From Nitrosomonas sp. sh817 (GTDB taxonomy: Bacteria > Pseudomonadota > Gammaproteobacteria > Burkholderiales > Nitrosomonadaceae): 64,000 nucleotides of DNA. A program made the position numbers and the translations under genes. The first letter of the stretch is position 1. Each line of letters starts with the position of its first letter. Positions 17,735 through 25,728 of this stretch are shown here, piece by piece. The DNA lies in contig NZ_CP133083.1 of the NCBI RefSeq assembly GCF_030908545.1, positions 2,303,691-2,367,690 on the forward strand. Reading direction: 5' to 3'. A model generated the notes under the pieces. The model saw only the letters and a program-made list of their open reading frames with translations, was not told where the DNA came from and ran no database searches.

Positions 17735-17876
17735 GGAAACGCTGATTAATTGACTGCACGGGCGAATCACTTCGTTGCGCGGTACTCGCATCCTCGCCTA
17801 TCTTGTTGATATGTCCCGGTGCTGCGTTCCGTGCGCCTCGTGCTTTCTCCCGTTCGCCGAATTAATCAGCATTTCC
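17735..17876 (-). repeat. MITE-like element, copy B
   Basis: A 142-bp copy, inverted relative to copy A, with ends GGAAACGCTGATTAATT and AATTAATCAGCATTTCC. Its reverse complement matches copy A at roughly nine of ten positions. TTAA lies immediately on both sides, a perfect 4-bp candidate target duplication. It sits in the spacer between the kinase promoter region and the bicarbonate uptake genes. Confidence 0.88.
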
Positions 17877-17970
17877 TTAAAAAATCCGGGGCTTGCCGCG
17901 AGCGATTACAACCTAATGATGGGCTGTTTTCACTCAAAAAATCTGATTCTTAACTATTTGGAGAAACACG

Positions 17971-18114
17971 ATGAACATAAAAATATGGATATGCGGGATC
18001 GTCATGGCGGCATTAACGGTTTTGCCGGACAAATCTCTGTTCAGCGATCCGGTCGATGTGGCTTCAAAGCCCGCGGTGCAGCAAGAACATGCACGCAATA
18101 CTTTAGTTGTTTAA
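17971..18114 (+). CDS. Small membrane or exported protein before sbtA
   Basis: A 47-residue protein (MNIKIWICGIVMAALTVL then PDKSLFSDPVDVA and a polar tail) starting 7 bases after GGAG. The first 18 residues form a hydrophobic signal or membrane helix. It ends 26 bases before sbtA, which has its own GAGGAG site, so both are likely on one message. No family is recognised; a small accessory of the transporter is possible but unproven. Confidence 0.55.
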   Translation: MNIKIWICGIVMAALTVLPDKSLFSDPVDVASKPAVQQEHARNTLVV

Positions 18115-18140
18115 CTTGTTACGTATAGAGGAGTTCCATT

Positions 18141-19133
18141 ATGTCCCTGTCCAGTCTTCTCGTACCGGCGATTCTGTTTTTCGCATTGGGAATGTTTGCT
18201 TGTCTGATCAAATCGGATCTGAAATTCCCGCCCGATATGCACAAAATGATCGTCATTTACTTACTCATCGGTATCGGACTTCATGGCGGTAAAGCGCTGG
18301 CCGGATCCGATATGGCATCCGCCATCCCGGCGGTCTGGGCGGCGCTCGGATTCGGCATCGGTTTGCCGATCGTCGCTTATTTAATCCTGCGCATGGTCGG
18401 CAAAATCGATCCGCTCAACGCTGCGGCGATTTCCGCGCATTATGGCTCGGTCAGCGCCGGCACCTACATGACCGCGGTCGCATTTCTAGCCGGTATCGGC
18501 GTGACGTACGAAGCCTATCCGGTGATCATGCTGGCAATCATGGAATCGCCGGCGATCATGATCGGCCTGGTGCTTGCCGGATATTCCCGGAAAATCATGG
18601 GAGGCGCGACCAAAGCTGACAAAGGAATGTATAAGCACTTGATAATCGAAGCTTTTACTAACGGCAGTATTCTGCTGTTGTTCGGTTCGATGGCGATCGG
18701 GTGGATGGTTTCAGATCCTAGTTATAAGAAAATCGAGCCGTTCTTTGAGCTGATCTTCATGGGCGCGTTGTGCATCTTCTTGTGCGACATGGGCATGGAA
18801 GCCGGAAAACGATTGTCGGAATTCAAGTCTGTCGGTATTTTCCTGGTCAGCTTCGGTATCGTGATGCCGCTGATCGGCGCTGTCTGCGGGCTGTTTGTCG
18901 GACACTTTCTGCTCGGCTACTCGGTTGGCGGTATCACGCTGGTCACGGTGCTGGCAGCCAGTTGCTCGTATATCGCCGTTCCCCCGGCGATGCGTCTGGC
19001 GATTCCGGAAGCCAATCCGTCGTTCTATCTGACGCTGTCGCTCGGCTGCACCTTCCCGTTCAATGTTGTCATCGGCATTCCCATGTACTACGCCGCCGCG
19101 CAATATTTGCACGCCACTTACTATCCCTGGTAA
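18141..19133 (+). CDS. sbtA: SbtA-like sodium-dependent bicarbonate transporter
   Basis: A 330-residue membrane protein with about ten helices in two inverted halves, the SbtA architecture. Typical segments include AISAHYGSVSAGTYMTAVAF (the substrate-binding stretch with conserved Ser, Gly and Thr), PVIMLAIMESPAIMIGLVLA, and SYIAVPPAMRLAIPEANPS in the second half with the matching Pro-Ala-Met pattern. SbtA imports bicarbonate with Na+ at high affinity and feeds carbon concentration in autotrophs. GAGGAG lies before the ATG. A PII-like SbtB gene follows, the usual partner that gates the transporter according to adenylate level. This supports an autotrophic host. Confidence 0.93.
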   Translation: MSLSSLLVPAILFFALGMFACLIKSDLKFPPDMHKMIVIYLLIGIGLHGGKALAGSDMASAIPAVWAALGFGIGLPIVAYLILRMVGKIDPLNAAAISAHYGSVSAGTYMTAVAFLAGIGVTYEAYPVIMLAIMESPAIMIGLVLAGYSRKIMGGATKADKGMYKHLIIEAFTNGSILLLFGSMAIGWMVSDPSYKKIEPFFELIFMGALCIFLCDMGMEAGKRLSEFKSVGIFLVSFGIVMPLIGAVCGLFVGHFLLGYSVGGITLVTVLAASCSYIAVPPAMRLAIPEANPSFYLTLSLGCTFPFNVVIGIPMYYAAAQYLHATYYPW

Positions 19134-19176
19134 GCGGCGTATCAGCCTGCTATGTGGCCGCAAGCCGCGTTTACCT

Positions 19177-19244
19177 GCTCCTGTTGTTTTTCCTCCTTTA
19201 GCAACAGGAGCCAATTTCGGCGGCACTGTCCTCCGGTGCCGCCG
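19177..19244 (+). terminator. Double hairpin between sbtA and sbtB
   Basis: Two perfect stems in the sbtA-sbtB spacer: GCTCCTGTTG/CAACAGGAGC (19177-19211) and CGGCGGCAC/GTGCCGCCG (19218-19244). Neither has a following T-run. They would stabilise the sbtA 3' end or reduce read-through, giving less SbtB than SbtA. Confidence 0.5.
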
Positions 19245-19311
19245 CGATTGATCGGATCAATACGTTCACATCCCGATACCGCATCATTAATTTTTATGGA
19301 GATACCGCATT

Positions 19312-19638
19312 ATGTTAGAAAAAGAAATACTGAAACCAATGAAGCGAATTGAGATCGTCATCGACGAAAACTCACTAGACGATCTACTGAAGCTGCTGCG
19401 CGACGCCAACGTGCGCGGCTACACGGTGATCAAGAAAGCCGGAGGACTCGGATCCACCGGCGAGCGTAACCCGGACGATTACGCGTTGGAACTGCCCAAT
19501 GCCATCATGGTACTGGCCTGCGAAGAAAGTCAGGCAGCAAAGATCATCAGCATCCTTCACCCGAATTTAAAAAATTTCGGCGGCATGTGTCTGGTCACCG
19601 ATTGCCAATGGGTCATGGGACCGGCAGTTTCGTATTAA
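19312..19638 (+). CDS. sbtB: SbtB-like PII regulatory protein
   Basis: A 108-residue PII-superfamily protein: KRIEIVIDENSLDDLLKLLR, VRGYTVIKKAGGLGSTGER (T-loop region) and AIMVLACEESQAAKIISILH fit the SbtB group. These trimers bind AMP, ADP, ATP or cyclic AMP and block SbtA when energy or carbon status requires. The C-terminus (CLVTDCQWVMGPAVSY) lacks the cyanobacterial CxxC redox loop. Start chosen at 19312 because GGAGA precedes it; a Met nine codons later is possible. It follows sbtA by 178 bases with hairpins in between. Confidence 0.9.
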   Translation: MLEKEILKPMKRIEIVIDENSLDDLLKLLRDANVRGYTVIKKAGGLGSTGERNPDDYALELPNAIMVLACEESQAAKIISILHPNLKNFGGMCLVTDCQWVMGPAVSY

Positions 19639-19679
19639 GCATCAACCGTTCCGGCATCCTTAAACCGCTTCATCTTCAA

Positions 19680-19704
19680 ATCCTGGCTGGCGATCAGCCA
19701 GGAT
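19680..19704 (+). terminator. Hairpin after sbtB
   Basis: A 10-bp perfect stem ATCCTGGCTG/CAGCCAGGAT with a 5-base loop, 42 bases after the sbtB stop. No T-run follows, so termination is uncertain. The remaining 19705-19838 holds nothing recognisable. Confidence 0.4.
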
Positions 19705-19838
19705 CTCAACACACTAACCATTCACAGCATTTTTTGTAGCCGGGTCCTATCGCCGGTATCGCAATTGCAATAGGAAATGCGGCGGCAGTTCCACAACCAT
19801 CTGATTACCAATAGCAATTAATATCACCCCAAAACTTA

Positions 19839-19875
19839 TAAGGGATTGCGCTTAAGTGCTCGCACGGATTTTTCC
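19839..19875. promoter_or_regulatory. Shared 37-base candidate operator, copy 2
   Basis: Second occurrence of the motif at 17629-17665 (31 of 37 identical, no gaps), ending 88 bases before the porin ATG at 19964. CGCACGGAT and CTTA-GTG are kept, but the inverted repeat is less perfect here. Its position is that of an activator site. Confidence 0.5.
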
Positions 19876-19963
19876 GGCAACTATCGCCCGGTATATTAAT
19901 AGAAACTTGATCGATTCACCTGGATTTTCTTTAACCGACCATTCACTTGATGAGGAAACAACA

Positions 19964-21454
19964 ATGACCTGGAAACAAATTCAATACACTTGCTGGCTGG
20001 TATTTTTCTGCTGCGGGTGCGTGTTATGGGGCAGACATCTGTTTGCTGCGGAACTACCCAAGGACGAAGCCCGGAAAGCCACACAAACGCCTTCGATCGT
20101 AAGAACCAATACGCCGGCCAACGGCACCAACGGCACGTCTTTCAGCGCACAGGAAACGCCCGGGCGCACACGCTTCGACTTCGACAATCTGACCAAACTG
20201 ATGGAGGAACATAAAACACCGCTAGCCGCCATGGCACCCGACTGGCTGAACATCGCGGTTGAGCATCGCACGCGTTACGATGTTTACGATAACGGTTTCA
20301 CCAGAAGTATTCCAGGATTCAACGATCAGATTCATCAGCGCACCCGCTTTCTGATGGAAATCAAAAATATCATCGACCCGCTGAAATTCACGCTCGAACT
20401 GACCGATATCCGCGCCCCGCTGGCCAATTTCGGGCAAGAGCACAACCCGAATATCGCCGATCATTTTGACTTTACCCAAATGAACCTCGGTCTGCACGGC
20501 AAAAATTTTCTCGGTACAGGGTATGCGGCAAAATTTGAAGTCGGCCGCTTCATGATGGATCTGGGTGAAGCCCGTCTGGTCGGGGGACACCGCTGGGGAA
20601 CCCTCTCACCCGCATTCGACGGCTTGCACTTCATGATGGGCAATACCGATGAAAAATGGAGCTTGCGCGTGTTCGGCGCCCGGCCTGTCAACCGGGTTAC
20701 CACATCGTTGAACTGGAACACGCCCGAGACTTACTTTTCCGGGGTTTACGTGACCAACCGCGATCTGCGCTGGGCTAACTTCGACGGTTATTTCCTGCAG
20801 TTAAACGAGGGCGATCATCTCAGGCAGCGTAACTTGTCGACCACCGGCTTCCGGCTGTTCGCCAAACCTGCGAAAGGCAGCATGGATTATGAAGTCGAAT
20901 CGATGTACCAATTCGGCGATACGCGCGATAAAAGTTTGTTCGCCCATCGCCATCACGGTGAGGTCGGGTATAGTTTCAATACCTCTATGCCGCTCAGAGC
21001 CGTTTATTTATTCGATTACTCATCGGGAGACCGCGATCCCGACAAAAACTTCGACATTCTGTACGCCAAGCGACGCGTCGAGTATGGCCCGACCGGTATG
21101 TTCGGGCCTTTTTTTCCGTCCAACTTGATATCGCCGGTCGGCTTCCGCGCAACGCTGGTTCCAACGCCGACTGTCCGCCTGATGATGTCGCATCGCGCCT
21201 ACTGGCTCGCCGATAAACACGGGGCCTATGTCGGCAGCGGCTTGCAAGACCCGACCGGCCGCGCCGGCACTTTCCTCGGCAACATGCTCGACGTCAGCAT
21301 CGGCTGGGATCCGCAATTCAGCTTCCTGAAACGCGTCAGCTTCGATATCGGTTACAGCCATATCTTTAAAGGCGATTACTTCGACAAAGTCGCCAACACC
21401 CCTGGTATGGCCGACACCAATTATGGTTACACCATGGCGACGTTTAAGTTTTGA
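19964..21454 (+). CDS. Alginate-export-family outer-membrane porin
   Basis: A 496-residue exported protein whose body fits the alginate export (AlgE) beta-barrel family: repeated amphipathic strands with alternating aromatic residues (IAVEHRTRYDVYDNGF, FTLELTDIRAPLANFG, KFEVGRFMMDLGEARLVGG) and a C-terminal aromatic strand ending TMATFKF, the signal for barrel assembly. ATG 19964 is chosen because GAGGAAACAAC precedes it and it opens directly into a signal peptide; an upstream GTG in frame is unlikely. In this family, members export polysaccharide or act as anion or nitrogen-compound porins. Location after sbtAB suggests a role in anion or nutrient uptake, inferred only. Confidence 0.85.
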   Translation: MTWKQIQYTCWLVFFCCGCVLWGRHLFAAELPKDEARKATQTPSIVRTNTPANGTNGTSFSAQETPGRTRFDFDNLTKLMEEHKTPLAAMAPDWLNIAVEHRTRYDVYDNGFTRSIPGFNDQIHQRTRFLMEIKNIIDPLKFTLELTDIRAPLANFGQEHNPNIADHFDFTQMNLGLHGKNFLGTGYAAKFEVGRFMMDLGEARLVGGHRWGTLSPAFDGLHFMMGNTDEKWSLRVFGARPVNRVTTSLNWNTPETYFSGVYVTNRDLRWANFDGYFLQLNEGDHLRQRNLSTTGFRLFAKPAKGSMDYEVESMYQFGDTRDKSLFAHRHHGEVGYSFNTSMPLRAVYLFDYSSGDRDPDKNFDILYAKRRVEYGPTGMFGPFFPSNLISPVGFRATLVPTPTVRLMMSHRAYWLADKHGAYVGSGLQDPTGRAGTFLGNMLDVSIGWDPQFSFLKRVSFDIGYSHIFKGDYFDKVANTPGMADTNYGYTMATFKF

Positions 21455-21483
21455 GGAAACGCTTATCAATTCCTGTTTTTCTT

Positions 21484-22794
21484 TTAAAAAGGAATCGTTG
21501 CATCCAGCGAGAATAAAAACTGATCCTTCTTGCCGTCGAACGGGCGGAACGCCATATCGATCCCGTCCGCCCGGTCGTAACGGATATTCTTACGGACGAT
21601 GATATTGCGGATCGGTTTCCAGCCTTTGTTCCAGCGCATCGCCGGTTTCCAGTTCATGCCGACGGTCACGGCGTAATAATCCGCCGGCGCGCTGATGAAG
21701 GGTACATTACCGGCATAGCTGACACCCTTATTGTTTAATGCAGACAAGATGCGGTAAGGGGAAAATACCCGCCAGCCGTTGCGATCATGAAAACGTTCGG
21801 CGCGGATACCGATCGACAGGTTTTGCCGCAGTTCGTACGTCAGGTGGGAATTGATGCTGTACCAAGCGGCGTTGCCGATGCCTTCGGGCAGATTGATGTT
21901 AGCCGCCCAGCCGTTCGTGTGTTGCAGCACGGCGTGCATCTTGGGCGTGAGCCAATGTTGCAACACCACGCTGTACATCATCCACGGCTCACCCACCGCA
22001 GTTTGGCCATAGGTACCGCCCAACGATACGTTAGTACGCTTATCGTCGCTATCCCACAACAGATTCGCCAATCCGCCCCAGTTATCGAGCTGCTTGTCGA
22101 AACCGCCGTCCCAGCCGCCGGTTGCGCTGCCGGTGGTCGCTGCGCCGCGGATAGTCCAGTTGCGGTTGACCGGGTAGGTGCCCAAGAAGCCTGTATGCGT
22201 AAAGGGTTCGCCGCTGTTGAGGATATACGCGCGGGTATAAAAAAAATTGTCGGGGGCGGGTACGCTTTCATAGCCCAGCGGGGTATAAAAATGTCCCGCT
22301 TTGATATTCAGGCCGTTCCCGACTGGAACGTGTGTTTCCAGATACGCTTGCGGCAGCGCGATACCGTATGTGCGCGTCGATTTGCAGCAGAGATTCAAAT
22401 CCCAATTGCCTCTGTCCGAAGGCTCTCCGGTATTCTCATCGAACGCGGAAATGCCGAAGGCCTGCGTGTAAATGGCATCGGTGCCGAACATAAAGTCGAA
22501 ACGGCCGCCGATGCTCCAATTTTTGGAGTCGGTTTCAACACTGCGTTCGATGAAGAAGTTAAGCTGGTTTAACTGGAAGCGGTTGGCGCGATCGGCAAAT
22601 GTCACCGCGCCATTAAAACCATCCGCCGGATTGTTTGCGTTATAGGTTGCCCCGCCGTTGATCCAGCCGCCGATTTCCAGACCGCTGCGCTTGAATAATT
22701 CCGGCATGACATTGGCGGCGGCGCGATCAGCCGTCATCATCATGGCGGCAGCCATTCCTGCTAACGCTATCAGGCTGTTGATCCGGTAATTCAT
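21484..22794 (-). CDS. Outer-membrane beta-barrel porin
   Basis: A 436-residue barrel protein. A signal peptide (SLIALAGMAAAMMM, cleavage near AAA-NV) precedes beta strands with typical porin motifs: LEIGGWINGGATYNAN, RFQLNQLNFFIERSVE, IGGRFDFMFGTDAIYTQAFG and AGHFYTPLGYESVPAPDNFF, ending SLDATIPF with a terminal Phe. It resembles the outer-membrane beta-barrel proteins annotated OmpL-like/BBP2. AAAGGG lies before ATG 22794. It converges on the alginate-export-type porin, with only 29 bases between stops. Substrate unknown. Confidence 0.8.
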   Translation of the reverse strand: MNYRINSLIALAGMAAAMMMTADRAAANVMPELFKRSGLEIGGWINGGATYNANNPADGFNGAVTFADRANRFQLNQLNFFIERSVETDSKNWSIGGRFDFMFGTDAIYTQAFGISAFDENTGEPSDRGNWDLNLCCKSTRTYGIALPQAYLETHVPVGNGLNIKAGHFYTPLGYESVPAPDNFFYTRAYILNSGEPFTHTGFLGTYPVNRNWTIRGAATTGSATGGWDGGFDKQLDNWGGLANLLWDSDDKRTNVSLGGTYGQTAVGEPWMMYSVVLQHWLTPKMHAVLQHTNGWAANINLPEGIGNAAWYSINSHLTYELRQNLSIGIRAERFHDRNGWRVFSPYRILSALNNKGVSYAGNVPFISAPADYYAVTVGMNWKPAMRWNKGWKPIRNIIVRKNIRYDRADGIDMAFRPFDGKKDQFLFSLDATIPF

Positions 22795-22806
22795 TATCCC
22801 TTTCAT

Positions 22807-23169
22807 GGTTATTTATATATTTAAAAGTAAAATGATAGGGCTGCACCTTAGCGCAATTGAAGCGGCAAAAGCTATCGGAATGGCCTTCATTTCCTGTCAG
22901 AATATTCCTATTTTTTATAGCATGGAAACGGAACAGATGGCTTGCGCAGGCAATGCCGCAGTGCTTTGCCGGGAAAATGCGCGCGGTACCAGAAATTGCT
23001 GACGCAGCGTTTCAGTTGAAGCGTATAAGAAAATTGACCTGGGATCGATGGTAAAAATCACCGAATCTGGCCTGTGCTGAGAGCGCGCATGACGCTTTTC
23101 AGGTGTTCCTGAAAAGCGTTGCGCTCGATTTGATAGTGTTCGAAAAACTGCCAGGCTGAAGCTGGCGGT
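22807..23169. other. Intergenic region with long perfect hairpin
   Basis: No convincing gene in these 360 bases. A 12-bp perfect stem ACGCTTTTCAGG/CCTGAAAAGCGT with a 4-base loop lies at 23092-23119 and is extended by partly pairing GAGCGC/GCGCTC arms. It could end transcription of the DUF3330 gene on the minus strand. Confidence 0.55.
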
Positions 23170-23358
23170 TCAGTCTTTTTTCTCCGGAGCCGTGGTTCCG
23201 GTTTGCTGCTTTCTCCAACGATCGTAGCATTCAAGACCGCAGTAGTACACGATGTAATCGGTCGCTTTGACACTAGTCGCTTCTGATACAGGAATTTCCT
23301 TGAAACACACTTCGCACGATACTTTCTCGGGCTCCTGGATATTTTTTTGCTCGATCAT
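23170..23358 (-). CDS. DUF3330 small zinc-binding protein
   Basis: A 62-residue protein with CEVCFKEIP and YYCGLECYDRW, a four-Cys zinc site typical of DUF3330. Start is set at 23358 because AGGAGA precedes it; an upstream Met is in the ribosome site. The C-terminus is polar (KQQTGTTAPEKKD). Function of the family is unknown; it is common in betaproteobacteria and often near mercury or redox genes. It lies alone between the porin and lipoprotein genes. Confidence 0.8.
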   Translation of the reverse strand: MIEQKNIQEPEKVSCEVCFKEIPVSEATSVKATDYIVYYCGLECYDRWRKQQTGTTAPEKKD

Positions 23359-23400
23359 CTCGATTTCTCCTTTCAACAAAGAAACGCTAAAGCGGTTGCG

Positions 23401-23772
23401 TTAACGTGGCGGCGATGGCGGCCTAAAACCCGCCGGTGGCGCGGTTACCTTGGGGTTGCTTGTTTCAACATCCGCTGGATCACCGGTCAATCTTCCCAGC
23501 ATCGGTACGCGGTGGCCTCTGGCATACATGCATTGAATGTAGTAGATATCGAATTGCCGCTGACTCCTGTGCATTGCGGCAGCGGCAGACTGCGATGTTT
23601 TGCCTTCCAGATGCTGGAATGCGAGCATCCGGCAATCGTAGTCGTCCGCGCGAAACTGCTCGAAACTGACCCCCTTGCCCGGCAGGGTGATCACACTCGG
23701 CGCGTTTGGCGTACTGACACAAGCGGTCAGAATTACCAGCATGATCAACAGAAAGAACAATCGACTTATCAT
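23401..23772 (-). CDS. Putative lipoprotein, unknown function
   Basis: A 123-residue protein with a lipoprotein signal (MISRLFFLLIMLVILTAC, lipidated Cys18). The mature protein contains VSFEQFRADDYDCRMLAFQH and a second Cys pair, a Gln- and Ala-rich helix, and a Pro-rich C-terminus. Related exported proteins often carry a glycine zipper, which is not obvious here. AGGAGGAGA precedes the ATG. It follows the exported Gly/Tyr-rich protein by 15 bases, so both probably form one envelope-protein unit. Confidence 0.75.
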   Translation of the reverse strand: MISRLFFLLIMLVILTACVSTPNAPSVITLPGKGVSFEQFRADDYDCRMLAFQHLEGKTSQSAAAAMHRSQRQFDIYYIQCMYARGHRVPMLGRLTGDPADVETSNPKVTAPPAGFRPPSPPR

Positions 23773-23787
23773 GATCTCCTCCTGGCG

Positions 23788-24216
23788 TTATTGACCGGCT
23801 GGCCGCGGCGGCACCGGCAACCAGCCGCCCGGACAGCTTTTGACATAAGGATAGTAACCATCGGGATTGCGGCAGTAGTACCAGAAATTGGATTGCGGCT
23901 GATCCGGCTGGGCCGATTGAGCCGGTTGCGCTTCTTGCCGCTCAATGTATACCGGCGGCGTTGTAGGTACGACCACTGCTGGCGGATATGCATACCAAGA
24001 CGGATAGTAGTAAGAGGGATAGCCGTAGCCATAACCGCCGAACCCATAGCGGCCAAATCCATAGCCGCCGTAGCCATAACTGCCGTAAAAACCCGGGCCG
24101 TAATAACCCAAACCGATGCCGAAATGACTATGATGATGCCCATGCGCCCATGCCAAGCTGCCGCTAAAGCCGAGCAGGAGAATCACTGACAAACCTTTCC
24201 ATTGAATCGATTGCAT
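23788..24216 (-). CDS. Exported Gly/Tyr-rich protein
   Basis: A 142-residue protein with a signal peptide (SVILLLGFSGSLAWA, then HGHHHSHFG that could bind metal). Residues 35-75 are a low-complexity Gly/Tyr repeat (YGGYGFG style). The C-terminus has FWYYCRNPDGYYPYVKSC then PGGWLPVPP, a motif shared by many short proteobacterial exported proteins. Two Cys may form a disulfide in the periplasm. It precedes the lipoprotein gene. No enzymatic role is suggested. Confidence 0.8.
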   Translation of the reverse strand: MQSIQWKGLSVILLLGFSGSLAWAHGHHHSHFGIGLGYYGPGFYGSYGYGGYGFGRYGFGGYGYGYPSYYYPSWYAYPPAVVVPTTPPVYIERQEAQPAQSAQPDQPQSNFWYYCRNPDGYYPYVKSCPGGWLPVPPRPAGQ

Positions 24217-24322
24217 AGCAACCTCACCGCAAGTTTTGAATATAATCTCTCAATATGACTGACGCCGTTTCACAGAATTCCGTTGAATTACAGAAACCCC
24301 AACCAAGTGTATGGAAATACAT

Positions 24323-24787
24323 TCATTCCGCGGCAATACCGGGCGCTGCCCATGTCAATTCCATCACAATATGGTGTTTTGCTTCTTCGATCCGGCGGAA
24401 ACCCAGCCGGCGGTACAACCGGTGCGCACCGCGGTTGGCGCGCAGTACGCGCAGGTGAACCGGCAATTGGCGATCCCGCGCGGTAGCGATCAACTCCTCG
24501 ATCACGGCGGTACCAATACCCTGATTCTGAAACTGCGGATCGATTTGAATTTCGTCGAGCCACAGCCGCCCGGTTTCTTCGAGAATCATCAACATACCGA
24601 CGCGTTGCCCGTCGCGCAGCAGGATTTGAATCTGCTGCGTTTGCCATGCTTCGGTAAATAACTCGAATTCTTCGTTTTCGTCCCAATAACCGAATTCTCG
24701 GATGATCAATTTCCGGTACACGGTATGATGCAGCCGCAACAACCAGTCATAATCGGAGTTCTGCGCGGGGCGCCGGTGGATTTGCAT
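24323..24787 (-). CDS. GNAT-family N-acetyltransferase
   Basis: A 154-residue acetyltransferase fold. The acetyl-CoA loop is FQNQGIGTAVIEELI (residues about 95-110) after the strand LWLDEIQIDP; VLRANRGAHRLYRRLGF is the usual C-terminal helix and turn. Substrate (protein N-terminus, small amine, or antibiotic) cannot be determined. It is on the same strand just downstream of the eCIS cargo block, 119 bases after the DUF4157 gene, and could be part of that locus or simply a neighbour. No strong ribosome site. Confidence 0.88.
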   Translation of the reverse strand: MQIHRRPAQNSDYDWLLRLHHTVYRKLIIREFGYWDENEEFELFTEAWQTQQIQILLRDGQRVGMLMILEETGRLWLDEIQIDPQFQNQGIGTAVIEELIATARDRQLPVHLRVLRANRGAHRLYRRLGFRRIEEAKHHIVMELTWAAPGIAAE

Positions 24788-24906
24788 GCAGTCACTGAAA
24801 ATCTTAGGGAAATGCTGATAATTCAGCTACGCAAGCGATCTGCTGCGATGGGCGGCGCCCAGGGAAATTCGCCTATCGCGATAAATCGCGCCACCACCGG
24901 GCACCA

Positions 24907-25620
24907 TCAGCCGCCAGCGGGTATTTGCAGCGCTTTCTCGCCCATCACATCCGCTTCTCTTTCGAGTCCTTGATCATCGTTGACCGGCACGCCGTCTTTC
25001 ATCTGCATGGTCGGTTGCACCCGGCCTTGCGCCTGCTGCACCACATGCCAGGCTTCGTGCGGCAAATGTTGTTCCTGCCCTGGCGCCACATGAATATCAG
25101 TGCCTTGCGCATAAGCCAGCGCGTTGAGTTGCGCCGGTTGCGATGAATTGTAATGAACCCGCACGGAATCCATCGACAGTCCTGACAACGATTCGATACC
25201 GGATTTAAGGTTATCCGGCAGACCGGTGTTGTTCACGGTATTGTTCGATTGAGCGGAAGACTGCTCTTTCAATTGCGCAGGAGAATCTGTAACCGCTTTT
25301 TTCTGTAACTCTTCCTCCTCAACACGCTGCAGCAGTTCGGATTTCTTCTGCAAGGATTCATCTTCCACAACGCGCTGAACGGATTCGCCGGATATTAGCT
25401 TGCGTTGCGCCAGCATGCGCGGGCTGCCGTGAATTTGCCGGCTCATTTTCCGCTGCGCGATGGCTTGGGGAGAATTGGTCATGGCGGTGATTAGTTGGCG
25501 CTGTGCGGCGACTGAGGCGCGATTGTCAGTGATGCTCCGTGCGGATTTGATATTTCCGGTAGCATTCTCAGAGTAGCGTAATTGCCGTTGCGCAGCATCC
25601 ATTGTCAACGCTTGCTTCAT
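24907..25620 (-). CDS. eCIS-associated DUF4157 metallopeptidase-like protein
   Basis: A 237-residue protein. Residues 133-204 form a DUF4157 domain with LSMDSVRVHYNSSQPAQLNA, the zinc motif HEAWH (188-192) and a following E-x-x-A-D segment that would complete the site. DUF4157 is among the most frequent domains in eCIS loci and occurs alone or at the N-terminus of cargo. Residues 1-80 are a leader of three imperfect 16-17-residue repeats built on NSPQAIAQRK, shared with the next three genes upstream. GGAGGTTATT precedes ATG 25620. A protease that processes cargo, or cargo itself, are both possible. Confidence 0.85.
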   Translation of the reverse strand: MKQALTMDAAQRQLRYSENATGNIKSARSITDNRASVAAQRQLITAMTNSPQAIAQRKMSRQIHGSPRMLAQRKLISGESVQRVVEDESLQKKSELLQRVEEEELQKKAVTDSPAQLKEQSSAQSNNTVNNTGLPDNLKSGIESLSGLSMDSVRVHYNSSQPAQLNALAYAQGTDIHVAPGQEQHLPHEAWHVVQQAQGRVQPTMQMKDGVPVNDDQGLEREADVMGEKALQIPAGG

Positions 25621-25728
25621 AATAACCTCCATTCAAACCAACTATCAGGGAAACAAGATCAAATCTATAATCTCATTGTATACAGTCCATGGTACAGCAA
25701 AATCGCAAGCAAGCCCATGACTTGACGA

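Noticed and set aside
17775..18128. Open frame beginning inside MITE copy B
   Set aside because: Its first part is repeat sequence, also seen as a frame in copy C; it overlaps the small protein gene before sbtA. Shadow of the repeat.
22805..23054. Two short overlapping plus-strand frames after the porin
   Set aside because: Overlap each other in different frames, no family and no good ribosome site.
23058..23273. 71-codon minus-strand frame overlapping the DUF3330 gene
   Set aside because: It reads through the long hairpin and overlaps the better-supported zinc-protein gene in another frame.
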